Origin: DASXHZ01 sp036488085
GTDB lineage: Bacteria > Acidobacteriota > Thermoanaerobaculia > Gp7-AA8
Direction: 5' to 3'
NCBI GenBank assembly: GCA_036488085.1
Contig: DASXHZ010000065.1
Span: forward strand, 137,165-201,164
DNA length: 64,000 bases
The notes below the pieces were generated by a model. The model worked only from the letters and a program-made list of their open reading frames with translations, ran no database searches and was not told the DNA's origin. Positions 53,587 to 62,807 of this stretch are shown here, piece after piece (position 1 is the first letter of the stretch; each line of letters begins with the position of its first letter). Made by a program: the position numbers and the translations under genes.

Positions 53587-54839
53587 TAGAAACCTCCCCG
53601 CGCGCCACGTCCGCCGCCGCCTTGCTGCTGGCCGGACTGGAACGGCGTCGCGCTCGATGCGGTCTGCTGCGACTGCGTCGCGCCGACCGTGCCGGTGATG
53701 ACCTTGGTGCCTTCGGCGAGGCCGTTACCGCTGATCTGCGTCACGGTGCCGTCGGTGATGCCGGTCTGCACCTTGATCGCCTGCGGCTGACCCTTCGCGT
53801 CGAGCACGTAGACCGTGCCGCCGCGCTGGCCGTGCTGCCGCTGCGTCCGCGCTGTCTGCGACGCCGGCGCCTTGGTAGCCGTGGTCGTCGTTGCGGTGGC
53901 CGTCTTGGCGGTGGTTGTCGTCGTTGCAGGGTGGAAGCGCAGCGCCGCATTCGGCACCTTGAGAACGTTCTCAGCCGACTTGGTCAGGAAGTTCACCCGC
54001 GCGGTCATGCCGGGAAGGAGTTTCCCCTTGGCGTTGTCGACGCCGACGACGACTGTGTAGTTGACGACGTTGTCGGTCGTGGTCGACTGCAACCGCACCT
54101 GCTGCACGGTCCCGTTGAACGTCTGGCCCGTTAGCGCCTGCACGGTGAACTCGGCCGTCTGCCCCTGTTGGATCTGGTCGATGTCGCTCTCGCCAACCTG
54201 CGCGAGGATCTGCATCTGCGACAGGTCATTTGCGATGAGGAACAGCTGCGGCGCCGAGAGGCTCGCGGCTACGGTCTGTCCCTGCTGGACGTTCTTCTCG
54301 ACGACGACGCCGTCGATCGGAGCGTAGATGTTGGTGTAGGCGAGGTTCTGTTTCGCACGGTCGAGCGCGATGCGCGCCGACTTCACATCCGCCTGCGCCA
54401 CTTCCGACGACGACTGCGTCTGCTCCTCGGCGCTCTTGGCGACGAGACCGTCATTCATCAGCTCGCGGTTGCGGGCGTAGTCGCGCGACGCCTGAACGGC
54501 CTGCGCCTGCGCCTTTTCGAGGTTCGCTTCGGCGTCGTTGACCGCCTGCTGGGCAAGCGTCGGGTCGATGCGCGCCAGGAGCTCGCCCTTCTTGACGTGG
54601 TCGTTGTAGTCGACGAAGAGGTCGGAGACCTGCCCCGACACCTGGGTGCCGACGCTCACGGTCGTGACCGCATTGAGCGTCCCGGTCGCGGAAACCGTGG
54701 CGTTGATGTCGCCGCGCGCGACCGGCGCGAAACGATAGGTCGTCGTTTCCTTGGCGAACGCGACCTTGTGCACCAGGAGGCCGGCGATCGCGAGGATCGT
54801 GATGACGGCGATGGTGATGAGCGATTTCTTTCGGTTCAT
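53586..54839 (-). CDS. MacA-like periplasmic adaptor (HlyD/RND-MFP family)
   Basis: 417 aa; ATG 54839 follows GGAGG by six bases. N-terminal anchor (KSLITIAVITILAIAGLLVHK). Lipoyl half-motifs VSVGTQVSGQVSDLFVDYND and YTNIYAPIDGVVVEKNVQQG flank an alpha-hairpin (about 85-165). The beta-barrel and membrane-proximal domain follow. An oddity is a Thr/Ala/Lys low-complexity insert (about 305-345, ATTTTTAKTATATTTTATKA) before the last strand, and a Gln/Gly-rich C-terminus. First gene of the three-gene exporter operon. Confidence 0.92.
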   Translation of the reverse strand: MNRKKSLITIAVITILAIAGLLVHKVAFAKETTTYRFAPVARGDINATVSATGTLNAVTTVSVGTQVSGQVSDLFVDYNDHVKKGELLARIDPTLAQQAVNDAEANLEKAQAQAVQASRDYARNRELMNDGLVAKSAEEQTQSSSEVAQADVKSARIALDRAKQNLAYTNIYAPIDGVVVEKNVQQGQTVAASLSAPQLFLIANDLSQMQILAQVGESDIDQIQQGQTAEFTVQALTGQTFNGTVQQVRLQSTTTDNVVNYTVVVGVDNAKGKLLPGMTARVNFLTKSAENVLKVPNAALRFHPATTTTTAKTATATTTTATKAPASQTARTQRQHGQRGGTVYVLDAKGQPQAIKVQTGITDGTVTQISGNGLAEGTKVITGTVGATQSQQTASSATPFQSGQQQGGGGRGARGGF

Positions 54840-54947
54840 GATGTTCCTCCGCTGCATAGGTAACGACGGGGAGGGGCCGAAAGTTGAGCGATTTCAACGG
54901 TTTGCACGCGGACGTCATGAATCGCACGCGGCCGACATGAAATGAAA

Positions 54948-55002
54948 GAGCGCAGACAAGAATGTCTGCGCTCCATTGAAGAGCAGACATTCCTGTCTGC
55001 TC
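54948..55002. repeat. Two adjacent REP-like palindromes
   Basis: GAGCGCAGACA-AGAA-TGTCTGCGCTC (54948-54973) and GAGCAGACA-TTCC-TGTCTGCTC (54981-55002). They share the core of the element at 57.4 kb and follow the stop of the Spy-like gene, where they could also stop transcription. Confidence 0.88.
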
Positions 55003-55016
55003 CGTTGCTCCTACAT

Positions 55017-55457
55017 TTACTGCTGACGCTGCGCGTCGCGCGCGGCTCGGTCGGCTTTGATCTTCAGATACTGGGCGTTCTGGTCGGCGTTCAGGACCTT
55101 GCCGATCCGAACGTCCTCAGCAGCGCGGATCTCTTTCATCTTCGTCCGCTGCGTGTCCATCGCCGGCTTGAGCGCGTCCATCTTGGCGGTGTCGTTCGCC
55201 TGCTTGGCTTCCCAGTACGCCTTCATCGTGGCGCTCGACTCGGTGAAGAAGGCCGCGTGTTTCTCGCGCGTCTCCTTCTGGATCACGTCGATGGCGGCCT
55301 TCTGGGCGTCGCTGAGGCTCAGCGTCGCGCCGTAGCGCTCCGAGAACGACATCATCTTCCCGCGGTGCCCGGTACCGTTGCCCGCTTCCTGCGGCGCCGC
55401 GACTGCGAGCGACGCGCCGAGGAGCGTGACTGCTACTGCCGTTGCAAACTTTCTCAT
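55017..55457 (-). CDS. Spy/CpxP-like periplasmic protein
   Basis: 146 aa. Signal peptide (MRKFATAVAVTLLGASLAVAAP), ribosome site GGAGA six bases before ATG. All-helical and charged, with LSLSDAQKAAIDVIQKETRE and VLNADQNAQYLKIKADRAARD, the second resembling the LTxxQ motif. The Spy/CpxP fold includes ATP-independent chaperones and metal- or stress-sensing proteins. Adjacent to an exporter operon and divergent from a LytS-type kinase, so an envelope-stress role is likely. Confidence 0.8.
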   Translation of the reverse strand: MRKFATAVAVTLLGASLAVAAPQEAGNGTGHRGKMMSFSERYGATLSLSDAQKAAIDVIQKETREKHAAFFTESSATMKAYWEAKQANDTAKMDALKPAMDTQRTKMKEIRAAEDVRIGKVLNADQNAQYLKIKADRAARDAQRQQ

Positions 55458-55546
55458 TTGGTCTCCTGTATTGTGAGTGTCATCGACAAGTACGCTGCGC
55501 GACCTCTTTCGCTGAAGCGGGCACGGCCTTGCAAGGGAACGGGGTC

Positions 55547-56590
55547 ATGTACCGTCCGCTGACACGCCGCGAGATCGCGATCATCTTCGCGTTCTGGACG
55601 CTCCTCGCGGTGATGTCGTCCGTGAACTGGCTGCTCGACCCGCGTGCCGGTTTGCGACCGATCGATCCGAGCGGGCCGATCAGCCTGGCGTTCATAGAGT
55701 CGTGGACGTGGGCCGTGCTCACGCCCCTCGTCTTCCGGCTCTCGAATCGTTTCTCGCTGCGCCGTATCGCGCTGCTGATCGTCATCGGCGCCGTGATCTC
55801 GATCGGCGTCTTCCTCCTGCTCAGCTACGCGCGCTTCCTGCTGTTGCCGCCTGCGCGCAACCGCGGCTTCCACGGCCTCAGCGACGTGGCGCGATTGCGG
55901 TTTGCGCCTCAGCTCCTTTCCTACTTCGCTATCCTTGCGGCCGGCTACGCGCGCGAGTATTTCCGGCGCGATCAGGAGCGGCAGGCGCACGCGACGCAGC
56001 TTCAGGCGCAGCTCGCCGAGGCAAGGCTGAATGCGTTGCGGATGCAGGTGAATCCGCACTTTCTGTTCAATACCCTCAACGCGGTATCCGCGCTCGTGGA
56101 GCGCGATCCATCCGGCGTGAGGAAGATGATCGCGCGGCTGAGCGAGCTTCTCCGGACGACGATCGACAGCAAAGCAGCGGACGAAGTCCCGCTGCGGCAG
56201 GAGCTGGAGCTGCTCGATCGCTACATCGCGATCATGGAAGTGCGCTTTCAGGGGCGGCTGCGGGTGGAGCGGAACGTCGACCCGTCGCTGCTCGAGGTGC
56301 TCGTGCCGAATCTCATCCTGCAGCCGATCGTGGAGAACGCGCTGGAGCATGGTGCGAGCCGCGCGTTACGGGAGGGCATCGTGCAGATCGACGCGCATCG
56401 CGAAGGGGAGTCGCTCGTGATCAAAGTCCGCGACAACGGGCCTGGCGTCACCGCCGAGCGCGAAGGGGTCGGCGTTGGCAACACGCGCGCGCGTCTGGCG
56501 CAGCTCTACGGCGACCGCGGCGCGATGCGGCTGAAGAATGCGGAGGGAGGGGGCGCGATCGCGGAAGTCGTCGTGCCTTTGCATCGATGA
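55547..56590 (+). CDS. LytS-family sensor histidine kinase
   Basis: 347 aa. Four predicted membrane spans in residues 10-140 (IAIIFAFWTLLAVMSSV, WAVLTPLVFRL, IALLIVIGAVISIGVFLLL, LLSYFAILAAGYAREYF). A coiled coil is followed by the His-kinase domain RMQVNPHFLFNTLNAVSALVE with the phospho-His in NPHFLFN. HATPase motifs LILQPIVENALEHG and RDNGPGV complete it. The ATG is preceded by only a weak AGGG. Its stop overlaps the LytR gene by 4 bp. Confidence 0.93.
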   Translation: MYRPLTRREIAIIFAFWTLLAVMSSVNWLLDPRAGLRPIDPSGPISLAFIESWTWAVLTPLVFRLSNRFSLRRIALLIVIGAVISIGVFLLLSYARFLLLPPARNRGFHGLSDVARLRFAPQLLSYFAILAAGYAREYFRRDQERQAHATQLQAQLAEARLNALRMQVNPHFLFNTLNAVSALVERDPSGVRKMIARLSELLRTTIDSKAADEVPLRQELELLDRYIAIMEVRFQGRLRVERNVDPSLLEVLVPNLILQPIVENALEHGASRALREGIVQIDAHREGESLVIKVRDNGPGVTAEREGVGVGNTRARLAQLYGDRGAMRLKNAEGGGAIAEVVVPLHR

Positions 56591-57378
56591 CCGAACGGGT
56601 GCGCGTCTTGATCGCCGACGACGAGCCGCTGGCGCGCCAGCACATCGCCGATCGGTTGACCCATGAAGACGACGTCGACATCGTCGGCGAGGCGGCGAAC
56701 GGTCTCGAAGCGGTCGAGAAGGTTCGCGCCCTTCATCCCGATCTCGTCTTCCTCGACGTCCAGATGCCGGGACTCGACGGGCTCGACGTGGTCGACACCA
56801 TCGGGCCGGACGAGATGCCGCTCACGATCTTCACGACCGCCTTCGACCAATACGCGCTCAAGGCATTCGATCGCGCCGCCGTCGACTATCTGCTGAAACC
56901 GTTCGACGACGAGCGCTTCTCGCAGGCGTTCCGGCGCGCGCGGAAGGCGCTCGAATTACGCGAAGTCGGACGGATGGCTCGGCGTCTCCGCGATCTGTTG
57001 CAGGAGGATGAGGAGCTGCAGCCGGAGCGCGTGCCGCACAAGTATCTAGATCGGATACCGGTGGAGAGCCGCGGTCAGGTACGCGTCGTTCCGGTCTCGA
57101 AAATCGACTACATCACCGCGAGCGGGCCGTACGCCGAGCTGCATGTCGGCGAGCGCACGTTCGCCGTTCGCGAGCGGATGCAGACGCTAGAAGAGCAGCT
57201 CGACCCGAATGTGTTCCTCCGCGTCCACCGATCGGCGATCGTCCGCCTCGACCGCGTCGACGCCATGCTCCGCGCACCCGGCGGCGACTACGCCGTCCGC
57301 CTGAAGGACGGCGCGACGGTCAGCGTCAGTCGCGCCCGCCGCGACGAGCTGGAGAAACGCCTCGGCGCCGCGGAATGA
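56587..57378 (+). CDS. LytR/AlgR-type response regulator
   Basis: 263 aa. Receiver 1-120 with acidic pair ADDEPLAR, phospho-Asp in LVFLDVQMPGLDG, and KPF lysine in DYLLKPFDDERF. LytTR DNA-binding domain about 165-260 (VVPVSKIDYITASGPYAELHV, FLRVHRSAIVRLDRV). Partner of the overlapping LytS-type kinase. The stop lies within a REP-like palindrome. Confidence 0.94.
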   Translation: MTERVRVLIADDEPLARQHIADRLTHEDDVDIVGEAANGLEAVEKVRALHPDLVFLDVQMPGLDGLDVVDTIGPDEMPLTIFTTAFDQYALKAFDRAAVDYLLKPFDDERFSQAFRRARKALELREVGRMARRLRDLLQEDEELQPERVPHKYLDRIPVESRGQVRVVPVSKIDYITASGPYAELHVGERTFAVRERMQTLEEQLDPNVFLRVHRSAIVRLDRVDAMLRAPGGDYAVRLKDGATVSVSRARRDELEKRLGAAE

Positions 57379-57446
57379 CGGCGCAGACATGAAGGTCTGC
57401 GCTCCACTACGAACGTGGAGCGCAGACATTCTTGTCTGCGCCGTCA
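57376..57446. repeat. Palindrome of palindromes (REP-like) between convergent genes
   Basis: Each half is itself a hairpin (GCGCAGAC-N6-GTCTGCGC at 57381-57402; GCGCAGACA-TTCT-TGTCTGCGC at 57420-57441). The halves also pair with each other over about 32 bases with two mismatches. It covers the LytR stop and the 3' end of the opposing gene. Confidence 0.9.
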
Positions 57447-57674
57447 TCTGTGGAACGCCAGAGACGCGACCACCAGTAGCGCAATCGCATCGAGCGCCGC
57501 CACGAATACCGCGGCGCTTGCGAACCGAAGGTGCCCGACGCGCCGCGATCGCGCGTCGTCCTCGACGATCGCAGTCATGCGCGCTCGCAGCCAGATCGCC
57601 CGCGCGGTTTCGCTGTCGCGCGCATCGGGCAACGGCGGCGGCAGCTCGTCGAATGCTTTCCGAATGTCGGTCAT
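57444..57674 (-). CDS. Small single-span protein behind an ECF sigma factor (possible anti-sigma)
   Basis: 76 aa: a soluble N-terminus (FDELPPPLPDARDSETARAIWLRARM) and one C-terminal membrane span (AAVFVAALDAIALLVVASLAF). Its ATG overlaps the sigma-factor stop by 4 bp. Position and topology fit a regulator or membrane tether of the sigma factor, but no anti-sigma domain is recognisable. Confidence 0.65.
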   Translation of the reverse strand: MTDIRKAFDELPPPLPDARDSETARAIWLRARMTAIVEDDARSRRVGHLRFASAAVFVAALDAIALLVVASLAFHR

Positions 57675-58120
57675 CGTTCTCGCTCCATGAGCCGCGCGAG
57701 CTTCCGTCGCGCACGAAATAGAAGTACGCGGACGCTCGCATGCGCCATCCCGGTCACTCTTGCCACCTCTCGGTGATCGTACCCCTCGGCATACGTGAGC
57801 CACAGCAGCGATCGTTCCCGCGGTGAGAGATTGCGTAGTGCGGCGATGAGGTCGATCCGCTCGATCGGATCGGTGGCGGCCACAGGATCCGCCGTCGTGG
57901 CCTGCGGCTTTTTTCTCGACCACGCGTTGCGCGCAAGGTTCGTCGCGATCGTGAAGAGAATCCGAACTCGATCTTCGCCGGCGGCCGTGTATCCGGCGCG
58001 GAGGTAGCGAAGGAAAGTCTCCTGCGTGAGGTCGTCAGGATCGTCGACGAGACGCCCGAGGTAACGGCGAAGGCGCGGCGCCGTGGCGCAGTAGAGCTCT
58101 TCGAGCTCTTGCTCATTCAC
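57671..58120 (-). CDS. ECF-type sigma-70 factor
   Basis: 149 aa. Region 2 (YLGRLVDDPDDLTQETFLRYLRAG, ILFTIATNLARNAWSRKK) and region 4 (LSPRERSLLWLTYAEGYDHREVARVTGM, then HASVRVLLFRARRKLARLM). Short but complete. It overlaps the genes on both sides by 4 bp, so it is the third of four coupled genes behind a serine hydrolase. Confidence 0.93.
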   Translation of the reverse strand: MNEQELEELYCATAPRLRRYLGRLVDDPDDLTQETFLRYLRAGYTAAGEDRVRILFTIATNLARNAWSRKKPQATTADPVAATDPIERIDLIAALRNLSPRERSLLWLTYAEGYDHREVARVTGMAHASVRVLLFRARRKLARLMERER

Positions 58121-58524
58121 TTGCGAGCTTCAGCCGAGATCAAGCGCGCGACGACGAGCTGCCCCACGCCGGCGGCGAGCGACACGAGACCTGCCATGCC
58201 GACCAGCGGGAGGTGCGACAGCGCGGCGGAGAGTCCCAGCGCGAACCCGATCAGGATCAACGTGACGCCGCGTCCGACGGCGGCGGAGTCCGTCTCGGCG
58301 CCTCCCGTCAACGCCGCAATGGCGCGCGCACCGTCCGGACTCGCGAGTATGCGCGCGATCTCGTCGGGGGTGATCTTGTCGATGAGTTGCCGGCGGAGCT
58401 CGTGCTGCGCCTCGAACGCGCGCCGCCAGGCGCGGATCACGATGATCGTGATCGTCACGACGATCACGAACGACGCGATGATGGCGATAAGGTTGTCGAC
58501 CTGGTATTGACGCATGGCCGTCAT
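58117..58524 (-). CDS. DUF6249-like membrane protein in ECF operon
   Basis: 135 aa. N-terminal span (IAIIASFVIVVTITIIVIRAW), a helical cytosolic stretch (EAQHELRRQLIDKITPDEIARILAS), and two C-terminal spans (LILIGFALGLSAALS, MAGLVSLAAGVGQLVVARL). ATG 58524 overlaps the hydrolase stop by 4 bp. Similar proteins commonly sit beside ECF sigma factors in Acidobacteriota and Xanthomonadales, so a signalling role is likely. Confidence 0.78.
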   Translation of the reverse strand: MTAMRQYQVDNLIAIIASFVIVVTITIIVIRAWRRAFEAQHELRRQLIDKITPDEIARILASPDGARAIAALTGGAETDSAAVGRGVTLILIGFALGLSAALSHLPLVGMAGLVSLAAGVGQLVVARLISAEARK

Positions 58525-60137
58525 TGTCCCTGAAGCACGAGCCGGTCGCCGTCGCGGCTGACGATCGCACCGGTTCCGAGCTTGAAGTCCCACGTCGTCC
58601 ATCGTCCCGGTCCATCGGGTGCGAGGACCATTTCGATGCCGGGCGGCATGTTAAGGCGATCGAGACGGAGGCCTCCCGATCCGGTGTGGAGGACGCGCAG
58701 CACCTCGCTACCGCGCTCGAAGTCGACGCGCACGTACGAGTGGATCTCCGGCTCCGCCTCGAAGACGAACGTGCGTTGTCCTACGGTCCGGATTTTCGTC
58801 ACGTTGCCGTAGGCCTTCTTCCAGTGTTCGATGCCGTCCCGGATCGTTTCCATGAATCCGTCGCTCGCGTGGAGCGCTTGTTTGACGGTCGCGAAGTCGC
58901 CGTTGAATGCGGCGCGCACGAGATCGTTCGCAACTTCGTCCTGGGCGGCCGGCGCGGAGGGGAGGCGAAGCGTCATCATGGCAGTGCGGTCTTGAGTGCG
59001 AAGAACCAGCGGCCCGCCATCGACCGCGACGACTTCATAAGGACCGTACTTCCCAGCGAGCGCGTCGTGATTCGCAATCGCCGGCGGCGGTAACGTCACT
59101 GGCCCGCCGAACAACATCGCTTCCATGTCCGCGGCGATGTAGTCGGAGACGAGGCCCGGCTGCATGCTGTTCGTTGCGACCACGAAGAACACTCCCTCGT
59201 CGGCGTAGTTGCGGTACGTGACGAGCATTCCGGTGTTCGAGTCGGAGCCGCCGTGATGGATGAGCCGCGTTCCGCGCGTCGTTCGCACCACGTTCCATCC
59301 GTAGGCGTAGTCATCCTTCACCGGCGTGTAGAGCTTCGTGAGCGAAGCCGCGCTGAGGATCGAAGGCAGCTTCTGGTGCCACTTCCAGAGGTCGTCGACG
59401 GTTGACAGCAACACACGGTTCGGCGCCGGCCGCTGGAGCGGATCGTCGTACGCGACGTCGCCCTTGAGCGACTTGGCGTCGACCGTCCAGAAGTCGTAGT
59501 GCGCGACCTGGTGCGGCTTCCACTTCGGCAGGGCGAAGCCACTGTACGCCATGCCGGCAGGCGCGAAGAGTGCGTCGTGCAGGTATTGTTCGTAGGGCTC
59601 ACCGGAGGCGATCTCGATGATCCGCTCCAACATGATGAACGCCGAATTCGAGTAGCTCCACGCCGTCCCCGGCGCGCTGTCGAGCGGCTCGGAAAGGATG
59701 AACTTCACGAACGCCTCGCGCGTCGAGAGGTCCGCATGCTCATCCCAGTAGTCGTTCCGCAGTCCCGACGTGTGCGACAGAAGCTGGTGGAGGGTGATCT
59801 CCTTCTTGTCGTCCGGGACGAAGTCGAAGAAGCGCGTGAGCTTGTCGTCCGTGCGGAGCTTCCCGCTCTCTTCAAGCTTCAGAATGGCGGCCGCGATGAA
59901 CTGTTTGTCGAGCGAAGCGATGTTGTAGGCCGTCTCCGGTGTCGCCGCGACATGCGCGCGACGATCGGCAAGTCCATAGCCCTTCCGGAGCAGAATCTCG
60001 TTCCCTCGGGCAACGAACACTGATCCGGAGAACCCGTGCGCCGCGGCGCGCGTGAAGTAGTCGTCGAGCGTCGCCGAGACGTCCGCGCGCGCGGCGAGTG
60101 TGATGAAGACGATGCAGAGGAATGGGGCCGTTCTCAT
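58521..60137 (-). CDS. Secreted serine hydrolase, class C beta-lactamase/penicillin-binding fold
   Basis: 538 aa from ATG 60137, which begins a signal peptide (MRTAPFLCIVFITLAARA); an upstream ATG at 60164 is possible. Motifs SLDK with nucleophile Ser75 and Lys78, YSNS (YxN), and HHGGSDSNTGM (H/KxG). A lipocalin-like extra domain fills about 380-538. This family includes esterases, D-aminopeptidases and beta-lactamases; the extra domain argues against a plain beta-lactamase. First of four 4-bp-overlapping genes with an ECF sigma factor. Confidence 0.9.
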   Translation of the reverse strand: MRTAPFLCIVFITLAARADVSATLDDYFTRAAAHGFSGSVFVARGNEILLRKGYGLADRRAHVAATPETAYNIASLDKQFIAAAILKLEESGKLRTDDKLTRFFDFVPDDKKEITLHQLLSHTSGLRNDYWDEHADLSTREAFVKFILSEPLDSAPGTAWSYSNSAFIMLERIIEIASGEPYEQYLHDALFAPAGMAYSGFALPKWKPHQVAHYDFWTVDAKSLKGDVAYDDPLQRPAPNRVLLSTVDDLWKWHQKLPSILSAASLTKLYTPVKDDYAYGWNVVRTTRGTRLIHHGGSDSNTGMLVTYRNYADEGVFFVVATNSMQPGLVSDYIAADMEAMLFGGPVTLPPPAIANHDALAGKYGPYEVVAVDGGPLVLRTQDRTAMMTLRLPSAPAAQDEVANDLVRAAFNGDFATVKQALHASDGFMETIRDGIEHWKKAYGNVTKIRTVGQRTFVFEAEPEIHSYVRVDFERGSEVLRVLHTGSGGLRLDRLNMPPGIEMVLAPDGPGRWTTWDFKLGTGAIVSRDGDRLVLQGQ

Positions 60138-60216
60138 GGTGGGTACAACCCGCCGGAGCAGCATCGGTTAACAGGCCTGGCGTGTCACTTGGCAGAGAAC
60201 TTGTTGCGCGTCCGGC

Positions 60217-61971
60217 GTGACGCGCTTTTCGTTCCTTCTCGCCATCGCCCTCATCTCCGCGCCGGCGCCGCAACCGCAGCCGATGGGCGCGGCGCACGTA
60301 TTGGCGTTCCTCAACCGTACGATCGCGTGGGATGAGCAACTCGACGCGCAGGGCGAGCTCGCCGATCAGCCGACCGATGTCCTTTACGTGAACGACAACC
60401 GGCAGCTCGGAAAGCAGGTCGTCGATCTCACATTTCAGGCGGCGAAAGCGGAGGCGCAGATGCTCGCGCCGGCGACCGCGGCGGCGGCAAACGCGCCGTC
60501 GCAACGGATCCAGCGGCTCACGCAGCGTGCGGCGTCGGCTGCCGATCAACTCCATCGCGAGCAGGCGCGCCTCGCCGATATGCAGGCTCGACTCAAGCCC
60601 GACGATCCCGCCGTGGGCGAGGCGCAGAGCAGGGTCGCCATGGCGCAGGCGAGGAACGACGCGGTGAGCGGCATGATGACGATCATGAGCGGTTCAACGG
60701 ATGCGTCGTCGAACGACCTCTCGTCGCAAATCGCGGCGCTGGAGCAGAACTTCTCGGCGTCGGCGGGAGTGCGCAACGCGCCGCTGCCGGTCGCGGCGCG
60801 CAAGGCCCCGCCGTCGAGCGTGATCGGCCTTATCGCCGACGTCATCGCCCTCAACCGGAAGACGGATGCGCTCGAGCAGGCGATCCGCGGTGCCGACGTC
60901 CTCCAACGCGATGCGCGCGAGTTTACGAAGCCGCTCTCCGCGCTTCTTTCGGATACCCGCCAGCGCGCCGACGCCTTGATGAACGCGCCCGATACGAGCG
61001 ATGCCGCCGAGCTGCAACGCCGCAAGACCGCGCTCGATGCACTCGCCGTGCAGTTCCGTCAGGTGAGCGGCGCCATGATGCCGCTCGTCAAACGCCGCGT
61101 GCTCCTCGACGCTTACAAGACGAACATCGGCCGCTGGCACGCTACCGTCGTCAATCAGCACCGCGAGGAGCTCCGGCGGCTCCTCTTTCGCGCCATCGCC
61201 CTCGGCATCCTGCTGCTCATCGTCGCCACAATCGCGGTGATCTGGCGCCGGATGACGTTCCGCTACGTTCACGACGTCAAGCGCCGCCACCACCTCCTCC
61301 TCATTCGGCGGATCGTGATTCTCATCCTGGTCGCCGCGATCCTCGCCGCAACGTTCGCCTCCGACGTCAGCTCGCTCACGACCTTCGTCGGCCTCCTGAC
61401 GGCCGGCATCGCGATCGCGCTCCAGGACGTGATCCTCTCGATGGCCGGCTACTTCGTGCTCATCGGCAAGTACGGCATCCGCGCCGGCGACCGCGTGCGC
61501 ATCGCGAGCGTCAACGGCGACGTGCTCGACGTCGGCCTCGTCTGGATCTACCTCATCGAGCTGGAGACGCGCGGCAGCGATCAGCTCCCGACCGGCCGCA
61601 TCGTCGAGTTCCCGAACTCCGTCGTCTTCGACCACAGCGCCGGCATCTTCAAACAGCTCCCCGGCACGCGCTTCCTCTGGCACGAGGTGTCGCTGGTCGT
61701 GCCGCGCGAGAGCGACTTCCATACGACGCAGTCGCGCATGCTCGCCGCGGTCGAAGGCGTCTATCGCGAATACGGCGACGCCATCGAGCGGCAGCATCGC
61801 GACATGGAGCGCCTCCTCAACACCTCCACGCCGCAGCCGCATCCGCACAGCCGGTTGCGCGTCGCGCCGAGCGGCGTCGAGATCCGCGTTCGCTACCCGG
61901 TAGAGATCGAAAACGCCGGCGACACGGACGATCGCGTCGCGGCGGCGGTGACCGAGGCGACCAGACCATAG
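60217..61971 (+). CDS. MscS-family mechanosensitive channel
   Basis: 584 aa from GTG 60217. A signal or first span, then a long alpha-helical periplasmic region (about 60-330) with coiled-coil stretches (LHREQARLADMQARLK). Membrane spans follow (LLFRAIALGILLLIVATIAVIW, IVILILVAAILAATF). The MscS pore helix TTFVGLLTAGIAIALQDVILSMAGYFV leads into the beta domain (GDRVRIASVNGDVLDVGLVWI, GRIVEFPNSVVF). It fits large MscS relatives that release osmolytes on hypo-osmotic shock. Confidence 0.92.
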   Translation: MTRFSFLLAIALISAPAPQPQPMGAAHVLAFLNRTIAWDEQLDAQGELADQPTDVLYVNDNRQLGKQVVDLTFQAAKAEAQMLAPATAAAANAPSQRIQRLTQRAASAADQLHREQARLADMQARLKPDDPAVGEAQSRVAMAQARNDAVSGMMTIMSGSTDASSNDLSSQIAALEQNFSASAGVRNAPLPVAARKAPPSSVIGLIADVIALNRKTDALEQAIRGADVLQRDAREFTKPLSALLSDTRQRADALMNAPDTSDAAELQRRKTALDALAVQFRQVSGAMMPLVKRRVLLDAYKTNIGRWHATVVNQHREELRRLLFRAIALGILLLIVATIAVIWRRMTFRYVHDVKRRHHLLLIRRIVILILVAAILAATFASDVSSLTTFVGLLTAGIAIALQDVILSMAGYFVLIGKYGIRAGDRVRIASVNGDVLDVGLVWIYLIELETRGSDQLPTGRIVEFPNSVVFDHSAGIFKQLPGTRFLWHEVSLVVPRESDFHTTQSRMLAAVEGVYREYGDAIERQHRDMERLLNTSTPQPHPHSRLRVAPSGVEIRVRYPVEIENAGDTDDRVAAAVTEATRP

Positions 61972-61982
61972 AATCTCCTTCC

Positions 61983-62798
61983 ATGGAGCATCCGAACAGC
62001 CCGCAAGCGAAGGAGATGGCCAACGAGTCGATGGTGCGCAACCTCGTGGCGCAGATCGTGGCGATCTGGCCGCAGGAAGAGTCGATCTTCGACCGGCACC
62101 CGATCGGACTCGGAAACGTGCTCGACGTCGGCTGCGGGACGGGCGAGGTCCTCGCGCGGCTCGCGGCGAAGTACCCGGACGCAACGTTCGTCGGGATCGA
62201 TCTCGAGGAGCCGCACCTCGAGCGCGCCGCGGCGCGGAACGCGGAGTTCGGCGATCGCGTCCGCTTCGAGCGCGGCGACGCGATGGCGCTGCACTTCGAC
62301 GACGCTTCCTTCGATTACGTGATCTGCCGGCACGTCCTGCAGGCGGTGCCCGATGCCGCGCGTGTGATCTCGGAGATCCAGCGTGTCGTGCGCCCGCGCG
62401 GCCGGATCCACCTCATCTCGGAGGATTACGGGATGCTCTGGTGCCATCCGACCGAGCTCGATGCGGACGGCTTCTGGCAAGTCATCCCGCCGCGCTTCGG
62501 CGCCGCCATCGGCTGCGACCTCCACGTCGGCCGCAAGACCTTCACGCTGCTCCACGACGCCGGGATCGGCGACATCGCAGCCGACTACATCGTCGTCGAC
62601 ACGCTGCGCGTCGACCGCGAGATCTTCGCCCGCATCTGGGAAGCGTGGCGCGACGGCTACACCGACTCCATTATCGAGCACGGCGGCATCACCGCCGAGG
62701 AGACCGATCGCCGCTGGCGCGAAATGATCGCCGCCGTCCGCGACCCCCGTGGCTACGCCCTCTGGCAGGTGCCGGTGTGGACGGGGAGACGGGAGTGA
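61983..62798 (+). CDS. SAM-dependent class I methyltransferase
   Basis: 271 aa. Methyltransferase-11/25 fold: motif I VLDVGCGTGEVLARL, acidic loop FVGIDLEEPHLERA, motif II RGDAMALHFDDASFDYVICRHVLQAVPD, motif III VVRPRGRIHLISEDYG. Eleven bp behind the MscS gene, same strand. The substrate is unknown; small-molecule methyltransferases of this kind act on quinones, lipids or metabolites. Confidence 0.9.
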   Translation: MEHPNSPQAKEMANESMVRNLVAQIVAIWPQEESIFDRHPIGLGNVLDVGCGTGEVLARLAAKYPDATFVGIDLEEPHLERAAARNAEFGDRVRFERGDAMALHFDDASFDYVICRHVLQAVPDAARVISEIQRVVRPRGRIHLISEDYGMLWCHPTELDADGFWQVIPPRFGAAIGCDLHVGRKTFTLLHDAGIGDIAADYIVVDTLRVDREIFARIWEAWRDGYTDSIIEHGGITAEETDRRWREMIAAVRDPRGYALWQVPVWTGRRE

Positions 62799-62807
62799 GG
62801 ACTGACG

